Shown: positions 1 through 6,366, counted from the stretch's first letter. The stretch is DNA of 10,882 bases from Ruminiclostridium sp. (GCA_017521345.1 JAFXCU010000124.1:1-10882), one strand, 5' to 3'. The notes: generated by a model not told the origin, from the sequence alone. Numbers and translations: made by a program.

Positions 1-346
1 GCATGGCCCGGATCCGGGCCAGCAGCTCCCCGGCGGCAAAGGGCTTGACCAGGTAGTCATCGGCCCCCAAGTCCAGGCCCCGAATGCGGTCCTCCACCTC
101 CCCTTTTGCGGTGAGCAGAAGGATGGGCGTCCGGTCCCCCTCCCGGCGGAGGTTCTCCAGAACGGACAGGCCGTCCAACCTGGGCAGCATGATATCCAGA
201 AGGATACCGTCGTAGTCCCCCATCCGGGCATAGGCCAGGGCCTCTTCCCCGTCGGCCACGCAGTCCACCAAATAATTGTGATAGGTGAGGATGTCGGTCA
301 CCGCTTCGGCCAGAGCGGCCTCATCCTCAGCATACAGCAGTTTCAT
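1..346 (-). CDS. Response regulator, receiver domain (partial, C-terminus beyond window)
   Basis: The minus strand from 346 to the window edge encodes 115 residues of a CheY-like receiver domain, beginning MKLLYAEDE. Visible signatures are the acidic pair E7/D8, the phospho-acceptor D51 in LLDIMLP, T79 in LLLTAKG, and K101 in LVKPF; the run GADDYLVKPF is typical of OmpR/PhoB-family transcription regulators, so a winged-helix DNA-binding domain probably follows outside the window. As a member of that family it would be phosphorylated by a membrane histidine kinase and then bind promoter DNA. The ATG at 346 is preceded by a GGGGGA ribosome site; the ATG at 360 is out of frame. A kinase gene is expected further left but cannot be seen. 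The signal sensed is unknown. Confidence 0.93.
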   Translation of the reverse strand, partial: MKLLYAEDEAALAEAVTDILTYHNYLVDCVADGEEALAYARMGDYDGILLDIMLPRLDGLSVLENLRREGDRTPILLLTAKGEVEDRIRGLDLGADDYLVKPFAAGELLARIRAM

Positions 347-382
347 AGGGCTTCCCCCATTTTCTAACACAAGATGGGAGAG

Positions 383-388
383 ATTATA
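383..388 (-). promoter_or_regulatory. -10 box of the response-regulator promoter
   Basis: A perfect TATAAT lies on the minus strand at 388-383, 37 bases before the response-regulator ATG. No good -35 hexamer is found 16-18 bases upstream (17 bases gives AAGTCC). The promoter may therefore need an activator, possibly the regulator itself. The T-rich stretch at about 405-430 (minus strand TTTACACTTTCTTCAAG) could hold its binding site, but that is inference. Confidence 0.45.
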
Positions 389-444
389 CCGGAAAATGCT
401 TACCAGGACTTGAAGAAAGTGTAAACATTTTCACTCCAAGCAGA

Positions 445-474
445 AAAGGACGGACGCAGATGCGTCCGTCCTTT
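445..474 (-). terminator. Terminator after nadE (glmS-nadE operon)
   Basis: A perfect 14-base inverted repeat has arms at 445-458 and 461-474, and allows a 4-base loop when the innermost pairs open. It starts 18 bases after the nadE stop. On the minus strand it is followed by only four T residues (CCTTTTCTGC), so it is a long stable stem with a modest U-tract. It separates nadE from the downstream response-regulator promoter. Confidence 0.8.
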
Positions 475-492
475 GGGGATGCCATATTGGAT

Positions 493-1224
493 TTACTTCT
501 CGCCGTAGCGCAGAGCGGGGCGGCGCTTGTGGCCGCTGCGGCTGTGGTAGCGGTCGATGATGGCCTTGTCGTGCTCGTTGGCCTCACCGGTGGTGATGTA
601 CTTGTCGATGGCGGCATAGGTGACGCCCATGTCGTCCTCGTCGGTCTGGCCCTCGTACAGGCCGGCGGAGGGTGCCTTCTCGATGACGGCGGCGGGGCAC
701 TCCAGGTAGCGCAGGTACTCAAAGACCTCGGTGGCGGTCAGGTCGGCGATGGGGTTCAGGTCGAAAGCGCCGTCGCCCCACTTGGTGAAGTAACCCATGT
801 GGTACTCACTGGCGTTGCCGGTGCCGGCCACCAGACGGTTCTCGGAAGCGCCGATGGCGTACAGGCTCAGCATGCGCAGGCGGGGAGCCAGGTTGGTGAT
901 GGCCTGCTGGTTCAGCTCGGTGATGGCGCCCAGAGCCTCCATGGCCAGCTCCTTCTGGGGAGTGATGTCCAGCACACGGGTCTTGATGTTGAACTTATCG
1001 GAGACAGCCATGCCGTCGTCCTTGTCGATGGTGAAGTTGCGCTTGGAGCTGCAGGGGATGATGACGGACTCGGTGTTCTCACAGGCCATCTTGCACAGGA
1101 TCATGACCAGGGCGGAGTCCTTGCCGCCGCTGTTGCCGATGATGATGCCGTCGGCATGGGCCTCAGCCAGGGCATCCTGGATGAACTTGATCCGCTTCTC
1201 GGTCTCTAACTTATAATCACGCAT
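493..1224 (-). CDS. nadE: NH3-dependent NAD+ synthetase
   Basis: This 243-residue cytoplasmic enzyme should amidate deamido-NAD (nicotinic acid adenine dinucleotide) to NAD+ with ATP and ammonia, the last step of NAD synthesis. The PP-loop SGGKDSA is at residues 32-38. PRLRM is near 114-118, GTGNASE at 134-140, YFTKWGDG at 145-152, and NPIADLTATEV plus EKAPSAGLYEGQTDEDDMG follow; all match the NadE family. There is no nitrilase-like glutaminase domain, so this is the short ammonia-using form. The PP-loop has K35 where most NadE proteins I know have I or V. I chose the ATG at 1224 because it has AAAGGAA nine bases upstream; an in-frame GTG seven codons earlier overlaps that site. It lies 26 bases after glmS without a terminator, so the two are probably co-transcribed. 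Confidence 0.95.
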   Translation of the reverse strand: MRDYKLETEKRIKFIQDALAEAHADGIIIGNSGGKDSALVMILCKMACENTESVIIPCSSKRNFTIDKDDGMAVSDKFNIKTRVLDITPQKELAMEALGAITELNQQAITNLAPRLRMLSLYAIGASENRLVAGTGNASEYHMGYFTKWGDGAFDLNPIADLTATEVFEYLRYLECPAAVIEKAPSAGLYEGQTDEDDMGVTYAAIDKYITTGEANEHDKAIIDRYHSRSGHKRRPALRYGEK

Positions 1225-1250
1225 GGTAACAGATTCCTTTCCCACAAATA

Positions 1251-3077
1251 TTATTCGACGGTGACGGACTTGGCCAGGTTCTTGGGCTTGTCGATGTCGC
1301 AGCCGTTGGCCTTTGCCACATAGTAAGCGAAGAGCTGCAGGGGGATGATCTCAGGCAGGGAGTTGAACAGGGGGTTGGTCCGGGGGACGAAGATCACATC
1401 GTCAGCCTCGGCAAAGATCTGGCGGTTGCCCTCCAGAGCCACGCCCAGGACCTCGGCACCTCTTGCCTTGACCTCCTTGATGTTGCTCATCATCTTGTCG
1501 AAGAGGGCCTCGTGGCAGGCCAGAGCGATGACGGGACGGCCCTTCTCGATGAGGGCGATGGTGCCGTGCTTCAGCTCACCGGCAGCGTAGGCCTCGGAGT
1601 GGAGGTAGGAGATCTCCTTGAGCTTCAGGGAGCCCTCCATGCAGGCGGCGTAGTCCAGGTTGCGGCCGATGAAGAACAGGTTGTTATGGCTGTGGTACTT
1701 CTCAGCCAGGGCCTGGATGTTGGGGTTCAGGTCGATGGCACGCTGGACCAGGCTGGGGAACTGGAGGATCTCATCCACCAGCTCCTTGTACTGCTCGTCG
1801 GTCAGGCGGCCCAGACGGCGGGCCATGTAGACGGCCAGCATGTGCATGACGGAGACCTGGGTGGTGTAGCCCTTGGTGGTGGCCACGGCGATCTCGGGAC
1901 CGGCCCAGGTGTAGATGACATCGTCGGCCAGCTTGGCGATGGTGGAGCCCACCACGTTGACGATGGCCAGGACACGGGCGCCTCTTGCCTTGCACTCCTT
2001 CATGGCGGCGATGGTGTCGGCAGTCTCGCCGGACTGGGAGACCACCACCAGCAGGGTGTGCTCATCCACCAGGGGGTTGCGGTAGCGCAGCTCGGAGGCC
2101 AGGTCGGTCTCCACAGGGATGCGGCAGAGCTCTTCGATAACGTACTTGCCCACGCTGCCGGCATAGAAGGCGGAGCCGCAGGCGGTGATCATCACCTTGT
2201 TGATCTTCTTCAGGTCCTCGTCGGACAGGGTAAAGTCGTCCAGGACGATCTCACCCTCGTGGATGCGGGACTCGATGGTGGACTTCAGGGCGTTGGGCTG
2301 CTCCATGATCTCCTTGAGCATGAAGTGGTCGTAGCCGCCTTTTTCGGCAGCGGCGATGTCCCAAGCGATACGGGTGACCTTCACCTCGATCTCCTTGCCG
2401 ATGGCATCGTACATGGTGATGTGATCGGGAGTAATGTCTGCGATCTCCCCGTCCTCTAAGTAGACCACGTTCTTGGTGTGGGCCACCAGAGCGGTAACGT
2501 CGGAAGCGAAGTAGTTCTCACCCACACCCACACCCAGGATCAGGGGGGCGGCATGGCGGGTGGCGATCAGGCGGCCCTTTTCATCCTCGCAGAGGATGCC
2601 CAGGGCATAGGCGCCCTCCAGGCGGGCCACGGTCTTCTTGACGGCCTTCATCAGGTCGCCCTCGTAGTACATATCCAGCAGGTGGACGATGACCTCGGTG
2701 TCGGTCTCGCTCTTAAACTGGAAGCCCTTGGCCTTCAGCTCCTCCCGCAGGGCGGCATAGTTCTCGATGATGCCGTTGTGGACGATGGCAAACTTGTTGT
2801 TGTTGCTCATATGGGGGTGGGCGTTTGCATCGGTGGGTTCCCCGTGGGTGGCCCAGCGGGTGTGCCCGATGCCGGACGCACCGGGCATGGTGTCACCACC
2901 CTGGATCTTTGCGTCCAGGTTCTTGATCATGCCGATGGCCTTCTCCATATGAATGCCGTTCTCTCCCAGAACAGCGATGCCGGCAGAGTCATAGCCTCTG
3001 TACTCCAGCTTCTTCAGACCATCCAGCAGGATGGGAGCTGCATTCTGGGTGCCGGTAAAGCCGACGATACCACACAT
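1251..3077 (-). CDS. glmS: Glutamine--fructose-6-phosphate aminotransferase (isomerizing)
   Basis: GlmS converts fructose-6-phosphate and glutamine into glucosamine-6-phosphate and glutamate, the committed step to UDP-GlcNAc, peptidoglycan and other cell-wall sugars. The 608-residue length is standard. The N-terminal class II glutamine amidotransferase domain begins MCGIVGFTG, with C2 becoming the catalytic N-terminal cysteine after Met removal. YRGYDSAG is at 26-33, HTRWATHG at 72-79 and HNGIIENY at 100-107. Two SIS sugar-isomerase domains follow, the first with ACGSAFYAG and SQSGETADT, and the protein ends with the characteristic KPKNLAKSVTVE. The ATG at 3077 has GGAGG eight bases upstream. 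It is first in an operon with nadE and is divergent from glnA, which makes its glutamine substrate. I could not recognise a glmS ribozyme in the leader. Confidence 0.98.
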   Translation of the reverse strand: MCGIVGFTGTQNAAPILLDGLKKLEYRGYDSAGIAVLGENGIHMEKAIGMIKNLDAKIQGGDTMPGASGIGHTRWATHGEPTDANAHPHMSNNNKFAIVHNGIIENYAALREELKAKGFQFKSETDTEVIVHLLDMYYEGDLMKAVKKTVARLEGAYALGILCEDEKGRLIATRHAAPLILGVGVGENYFASDVTALVAHTKNVVYLEDGEIADITPDHITMYDAIGKEIEVKVTRIAWDIAAAEKGGYDHFMLKEIMEQPNALKSTIESRIHEGEIVLDDFTLSDEDLKKINKVMITACGSAFYAGSVGKYVIEELCRIPVETDLASELRYRNPLVDEHTLLVVVSQSGETADTIAAMKECKARGARVLAIVNVVGSTIAKLADDVIYTWAGPEIAVATTKGYTTQVSVMHMLAVYMARRLGRLTDEQYKELVDEILQFPSLVQRAIDLNPNIQALAEKYHSHNNLFFIGRNLDYAACMEGSLKLKEISYLHSEAYAAGELKHGTIALIEKGRPVIALACHEALFDKMMSNIKEVKARGAEVLGVALEGNRQIFAEADDVIFVPRTNPLFNSLPEIIPLQLFAYYVAKANGCDIDKPKNLAKSVTVE

Positions 3078-3144
3078 CAGCGTTTCCTCCTTTTTCTGTG
3101 CCCTTACTTGGCACGTTCATTCACAGTATTTCTACCAGGTATAA

Positions 3145-3178
3145 GCCATAGGCTCCCTCTGACGAGGGAGGCAGAGGC
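3145..3178. repeat. Imperfect dyad, likely remnant of a small intergenic repeat
   Basis: The centre is a perfect 7-bp stem, CTCCCTC at 3153-3159 and GAGGGAG at 3164-3170, with loop TGAC. It is flanked by mismatches and an outer GCC/GGC pair, giving a 34-base imperfect dyad. An alternative 6-bp stem, CCTCTG/CAGAGG (3156-3161 and 3172-3177), uses overlapping bases. From memory, CTCCCTC-TGAC/TGAT-GAGGGAG units recur between genes in Oscillospiraceae genomes; this could be a shortened copy. It lies inside the inferred glmS leader. No second copy is present in this window. Confidence 0.4.
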
Positions 3179-3216
3179 CATGCCTGTCTCATTCGCATTT
3201 GGTCATACGCTTTTAT

Positions 3217-3245
3217 ATTGTCCCATAAAATCATGAATTTTTCAA
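3217..3245 (-). promoter_or_regulatory. glmS promoter
   Basis: On the minus strand TTGAAA (3245-3240) and GACAAT (3222-3217) are separated by 17 bases. Transcription would start near 3210 and leave a leader of about 130 nucleotides before the glmS ATG. This is the best sigma-A-like match in the glmS upstream region; an overlapping TATAAA further on has poor spacing. Confidence 0.55.
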
Positions 3246-3314
3246 TGGGAAAATGGCGTTTGTTCTGCTTTATTTTGCGGTTTCTTCTGCCTATTCTGAC
3301 GGAAGGCCAGAAAA

Positions 3315-3324
3315 TCCTGCAGGA
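3315..3324. promoter_or_regulatory. Palindrome upstream of the glnA promoter
   Basis: TCCTGCAGGA is a perfect 10-base palindrome ending 27 bases before the glnA -35 box. It is a possible operator for a dimeric regulator, but no known binding consensus was recognised and a palindrome this short can arise by chance. Confidence 0.2.
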
Positions 3325-3351
3325 ATCTCCCTTTTCTTGGCAGGCTGACCC

Positions 3352-3380
3352 TTGACATAAAACCACTCTCACACTATAAT
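3352..3380 (+). promoter_or_regulatory. glnA promoter, perfect sigma-A consensus
   Basis: TTGACA at 3352-3357 and TATAAT at 3375-3380 are separated by exactly 17 bases, a full consensus vegetative promoter. Transcription should start near 3386-3388, just before the leader hairpin. Such a strong promoter in front of a nitrogen-controlled gene suggests that control lies after initiation. Confidence 0.9.
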
Positions 3381-3390
3381 TTAATGGAGC

Positions 3391-3432
3391 GGACAGGTGC
3401 TTCGGGATTGGAAGCTTACTTGTCCCTTTTTT
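3391..3432 (+). terminator. Intrinsic terminator-like hairpin in the glnA leader (attenuator candidate)
   Basis: Bases 3391-3398 pair with 3418-3425 (8 bp including one G-U), then a TT bulge at 3416-3417, then 3399-3403 with 3411-3415 (5 bp) closing a 7-base loop. CCC and six T residues (3427-3432) follow directly. It lies between the glnA promoter and the glnA ribosome site, with no ORF before it, so it should stop transcripts at about 45 nucleotides unless it is overridden. The loop is not the six-base A1/G4 loop known for ANTAR antiterminator targets. Confidence 0.7.
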
Positions 3433-3453
3433 GCGTGAAAGGAGTATAACCTT

Positions 3454-4785
3454 ATGAGCAAATACACCAAAGAAGATATTATCCGCATGGTGAAGGAAGA
3501 CAACGTCGACTTCATCCGTATGCAGTTTACCGATATGTTCGGCACCTCCAAGAACGTGGCCATCACCGCCTCTCAGCTGGAGCGGGCCCTGGACAACCAG
3601 ATCTCCATTGACGGCTCCTCCATCGAGGGCTTCACCCGTATCCACGAGTCCGACCAGTACCTCCACCCCGACCTGGACTCCTACGCCATCCTGTCCTGGT
3701 ATGAGAGCAAGGGCAAGGTGGCACGCCTTCTGTGCGACGTATGCAACCCCGACGGCTCCCCCTTCATCGGTGACCCCCGCGGTGCTCTGAAGCGGGTGCT
3801 GGCAAAGGCCGCCGACATGGGCTACACCTTCAACGTGGGTCCTGAGTGCGAGTTCTTCCTCTTCCAGCTGGATAAGGACGGCAAGGCCACCACCAAGACC
3901 GACGACGAGGCCGGTTACTTCGACCTGGGCCCCATCGACCACGGCGACTACACCCGCCGGGAGATCTGCCTGGCTCTGGAAGCCCTGGGCTTTGAGATCG
4001 AGGCCTCCCACCACGAGTGCGCCCGGGGTCAGCACGAGATCGACTTCAAGTACGCTGACGCCCTCACCGCCGCCGACAACATCATCACCTTCAAGCAGAC
4101 CGTCAAGAAGATCGCCCACGCCAACAACCTGCACGCCACCTTCATGCCCAAGCCCATCTACGGCGAGGCAGGCAACGGCATGCACATCAATATGTCCCTG
4201 TTCAAGGACGGCCAGAACGTGTTCTACGATGAGAACGGCGACCGCCGCCTGTCCAAGGAGGCCTATCACTTCATCGCCGGCCTGCTGGCCCACGTGAAGG
4301 CCATCACCGCCATCACCAACCCCCTGGTGAACTCCTACAAGCGTCTGGTCCCCGGCTACGAGGCCCCCTGCTACCTGGCCTGGTCCGCCTCCAACCGGTC
4401 CGCCCTCATCCGTATCCCCTCTGCCCGCGGCAAGTCCACCCGTGTGGAGCTGCGCAGCCCCGACCCCTCCTGCAACCCCTACCTGGCCCTGGCCGTCTGC
4501 CTGGCCGCCGGTCTGGACGGCATCGAGCGTGGTCTGGAGCCCCCCGAGGAGATCACCGAGAACATCTTCGACATGGACTCCGCCACCCGTGCCGCCAACG
4601 GCATCGAGGACCTGCCCTCCTCCCTGGAGCACGCCCTCTTCGCCCTGGAGGCCGACCCCCTCATCCAGTCCGTCCTGGGCCCCCACATCTACGCCCAGTT
4701 CCTGGCCGGCAAGAAGAAGGAGTGGGAGGAATACTGCACCCGCGTCTCCAGCTGGGAGGTCGCCAAGTATCTGGTGACTTACTAA
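3454..4785 (+). CDS. glnA: Glutamine synthetase type I (GSI-alpha)
   Basis: GlnA joins glutamate and ammonia with ATP to make glutamine; it acts as a cytoplasmic dodecamer. The 443-residue protein aligns from end to end with remembered Bacillus GlnA: DGSSIEGF at 53-60, GPECEFFLF, HINMSLF, NSYKRLVPGYEAPCY, NRSALIRIPSARG and the Arg-rich RVELRSPDPSCNPYLAL. R62 (in GFTRIHES) matches the Bacillus feedback-inhibition arginine of GSI-alpha. The C-terminal tyrosine adenylylation motif NLYDLP of GSI-beta is absent, so adenylylation control is unlikely. The ATG has AAAGGAG nine bases upstream. Alanine codons are nearly all GCC. It has its own promoter and terminator, is single-gene, and is divergent from glmS. 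The leader hairpin suggests control by premature termination. Confidence 0.98.
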   Translation: MSKYTKEDIIRMVKEDNVDFIRMQFTDMFGTSKNVAITASQLERALDNQISIDGSSIEGFTRIHESDQYLHPDLDSYAILSWYESKGKVARLLCDVCNPDGSPFIGDPRGALKRVLAKAADMGYTFNVGPECEFFLFQLDKDGKATTKTDDEAGYFDLGPIDHGDYTRREICLALEALGFEIEASHHECARGQHEIDFKYADALTAADNIITFKQTVKKIAHANNLHATFMPKPIYGEAGNGMHINMSLFKDGQNVFYDENGDRRLSKEAYHFIAGLLAHVKAITAITNPLVNSYKRLVPGYEAPCYLAWSASNRSALIRIPSARGKSTRVELRSPDPSCNPYLALAVCLAAGLDGIERGLEPPEEITENIFDMDSATRAANGIEDLPSSLEHALFALEADPLIQSVLGPHIYAQFLAGKKKEWEEYCTRVSSWEVAKYLVTY

Positions 4786-4803
4786 TTTCATATCTGCATG
4801 ACG

Positions 4804-4834
4804 AAACCCCCGGCTCACCGAGCCGGGGGTTTTT
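4804..4834 (+). terminator. Strong terminator after glnA, probably bidirectional
   Basis: A 13-bp stem (4804-4816 with 4820-4832) with the GC-rich core CCCCCGGCTC, loop ACC, and T residues at 4830-4834. It begins 18 bases after the glnA stop. Read on the minus strand the stem also ends in three T residues, so it may stop transcripts coming from the convergent zinc-ribbon gene. Confidence 0.92.
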
Positions 4835-4857
4835 AGCTTGTTAAAAAAGGGGGCTTT

Positions 4858-5199
4858 TTACTTTTTCCCACCGGGCAGCTTTTCCGCCACCTTGGCGATG
4901 GGCTTGGCGATCTTACTGATGCCGGGGACATCTGCCAGGGCCACCGCCACAGGAGCGGCCACCTTGGCAGCGCCAACCACTTTGGCGGCACCGGACTTCA
5001 CCTTTTCCTTCCGGCCATCCACCTTGGCCTGGCAGATATCGCAGCGCTTGGCCGCCTCCTCCAGAGGGGCAAAGCACTTGCCGCAGACGTAGGACAGCTC
5101 CTTACCGCACTTGGGGCAGAAGAGGTCATCTTCCTTATATTTCACCTTCTTGTGCTTCTGTCCGCACTCGATGTTGGTACAACCTTTGATGAGAGCCAT
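4858..5199 (-). CDS. Double zinc-ribbon protein with basic Ala/Lys-rich tail
   Basis: This 113-residue protein has two likely zinc-binding ribbons. The first is C7-x4-C12 with C28-x2-C31, the second C39-x2-C42 with C53-x2-C56. After residue 60 comes a Lys/Ala/Val-rich tail with a short hydrophobic stretch (about 71-91) and the end KLPGGKK. Such ribbons usually bind metal for structure or contact proteins or nucleic acids; no specific function can be given. The ATG at 5199 has AGGAGG seven bases upstream; the longer in-frame start at 5220 would overlap that site. It follows azlD by 52 bases with no visible terminator, so it may be the last gene of the azlCD transcript. A weak TTGTCT-17-TATCGT in the gap could be its own promoter. 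It converges on glnA. Confidence 0.75.
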   Translation of the reverse strand: MALIKGCTNIECGQKHKKVKYKEDDLFCPKCGKELSYVCGKCFAPLEEAAKRCDICQAKVDGRKEKVKSGAAKVVGAAKVAAPVAVALADVPGISKIAKPIAKVAEKLPGGKK

Positions 5200-5251
5200 A
5201 GAATTGCCTCCTGTCGTCAAATTCCTTTGTTTTACGATATCATATTACCAC

Positions 5252-5578
5252 TTAAAAGACAAGGTGGATCAGCACCAGGTAAAAGACCGTGCCCCCGCCG
5301 ATGGACAGGAGCATACTGTGCTTCCACTTGTGCATGAGGGCCACGGCAACACCGGCAATGAGTTCCGGGGCACCATGGTTTCCGCTGGTGATATCCACTC
5401 CCTTGAAGCAGTAGATGACCAGCATGGCCATGGCGGCCGCCGGGAGGACCTTTCCTAAGTACTGGATAAAGGCCGGGGTCTCCTTTCCCGCCGGAAAGAC
5501 CAGGAAGGAGATAAACCGGGTGAGCATGGTGGCCCCCATAATGATGGCCACGGTCAGGATGAGCTGTGTGCTGGTCAT
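5252..5578 (-). CDS. azlD: Branched-chain amino acid export protein, small subunit AzlD
   Basis: The 108-residue membrane protein has the usual AzlD length and about four hydrophobic segments: near residues 6-27, 45-58 (LPAAAMAMLVIYCF), 70-82 and 88-108. TRFISFLVFPAG near residues 20-31 and the LPAAAMA run match the family. With AzlC it forms the two-part exporter of the LIV-E class, exporting branched-chain amino acids and, in Bacillus, linked to 4-azaleucine resistance. Its ATG overlaps the azlC stop in an ATGA (5575-5578), so the two are translationally coupled and expected at similar levels. The substrate is inferred from the family. Confidence 0.92.
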   Translation of the reverse strand: MTSTQLILTVAIIMGATMLTRFISFLVFPAGKETPAFIQYLGKVLPAAAMAMLVIYCFKGVDITSGNHGAPELIAGVAVALMHKWKHSMLLSIGGGTVFYLVLIHLVF

Positions 5579-6279
5579 TCCTCCAGCCTCCTTTCAATGG
5601 GGCGGCGCAGGAGGGTCAGGAAGAGGACGATGCCCACCATGGACGCCACGATGAAGTTGTCCGTCCCGAAGAGCACCAGACAGACCAGGGAGATTCCCAG
5701 GCCGCCCAGGGTGCTGATGTGGCTCTTCTCCTTCTCCCACTGGCCCACCAGGATGACGATGAAGAGGGCGGTCATGGCAAAATCCACCCCGGTGGTGTCA
5801 AAGGGGATGAACTGGCCCAGGATGGCACCCAGGGTGGTGCCGATGACCCAGTAGCTGTAGTCGAAGAGGGACACGAAGAAATAGAACCAGCCCTTGTCCA
5901 CCCCCTCCGGCACCTCTGCCGAGACATTCACCGAGAAGGACTCGTCGCACATCCAGAAAATGGTGGGGAACTTTTTCTTGCCCAGGTCTCGATACTTCTC
6001 CAGCATGGAGATGCCGTAGAACACGTGCCGGGCGTTGACCATGAGGGTCAGCAGGAAGGTGCTCACCGGGGCAAAGGCCGCCGTGAGGACACTGCCCGCC
6101 ACGAACTGCATGGACCCGGCAAAGACGAAGATACTAATTAAAATCGGTACGATGGGCGAAAATCCCAGGGCTTTCATGTAGATGCCATAGGCGATGCCCA
6201 GCACCAGAAAGCCCGTGAGGATGGGAATGGTATTGGGAAAGGCCGCCTTAGCCGCGGCGGCCAGCTTTTGCTTTTGCAT
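5575..6279 (-). CDS. azlC: Branched-chain amino acid exporter, large subunit AzlC
   Basis: This 234-residue integral membrane protein carries the AzlC signatures FAGSMQF at residues 53-59 and NARH at 82-85, then WMCDESFSV, and several hydrophobic helices (about 18-35, 42-66, 69-82, 132-155, 163-177, 190-222). It is the main pore subunit of the AzlCD exporter in the cytoplasmic membrane. The ATG at 6279 has AGGGAG ten bases upstream. It is the first gene of the azlC-azlD-(zinc ribbon) set, reading away from the ZIP transporter gene. An in-frame or shifted upstream extension to 6377 would run through the promoter and is not supported. Regulation by a local AzlB-type Lrp protein is known elsewhere, but no such gene is visible here. 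Confidence 0.95.
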   Translation of the reverse strand: MQKQKLAAAAKAAFPNTIPILTGFLVLGIAYGIYMKALGFSPIVPILISIFVFAGSMQFVAGSVLTAAFAPVSTFLLTLMVNARHVFYGISMLEKYRDLGKKKFPTIFWMCDESFSVNVSAEVPEGVDKGWFYFFVSLFDYSYWVIGTTLGAILGQFIPFDTTGVDFAMTALFIVILVGQWEKEKSHISTLGGLGISLVCLVLFGTDNFIVASMVGIVLFLTLLRRPIERRLEE

Positions 6280-6324
6280 GGGACAGGGACTCCCTTCTGC
6301 AGGAAGGTTTTTACAGTGTCATTT

Positions 6325-6353
6325 ATTTTATATGGCGTAGGAAGGTACGTCAA
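6325..6353 (-). promoter_or_regulatory. azlCD promoter
   Basis: On the minus strand TTGACG (6353-6348) and TAAAAT (6330-6325) are 17 bases apart, with a start expected near 6318 and a leader of about 40 nucleotides. The -35 forms an inverted repeat with a TTGACA on the plus strand at 6361-6366. Confidence 0.75.
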
Positions 6354-6360
6354 CCGTTTT

Positions 6361-6366
6361 TTGACA
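6361..6366 (+). promoter_or_regulatory. Possible -35 box for the ZIP transporter gene
   Basis: TTGACA is a perfect -35 hexamer on the plus strand, but no clear -10 follows at 16-18 bases (CATAGG at 18). Promoter activity would be weak or activator-dependent. Downstream, CCCCC-TGCC-GGGGG (6400-6413) forms a 5-bp GC hairpin shortly before the ribosome site AAAGGAGG (6422-6429). Confidence 0.35.

Noticed and set aside
460..1209. Plus-strand frame beginning inside the nadE terminator
   Set aside because: It is the complement of nadE, has no ribosome site, and its product is a low-complexity Gly/Val/Leu string.
1512..2459. Long plus-strand open frame (315 codons) over glmS
   Set aside because: It is a shadow of glmS with Gly/Asp/Val/Leu bias and no ribosome site; similar frames over nadE and azlC were rejected for the same reason.
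3078..3216. glmS ribozyme
   Set aside because: No AGCGCC cleavage core or the following conserved pairings were found by reading the minus strand; a covariance search would be decisive.
3391..3432. ANTAR antiterminator target in the glnA leader
   Set aside because: The ANTAR motif needs two stems with six-base loops having A at position 1 and G at position 4. Only one stem is present, with a 7-base loop starting with G.
3121..4818. A 565-codon open frame on the minus strand antisense to glnA
   Set aside because: It is the complement of a GC3-biased gene, is very rich in Gly, Val and Leu, and has no family motif. The glnA frame on the plus strand is certain.
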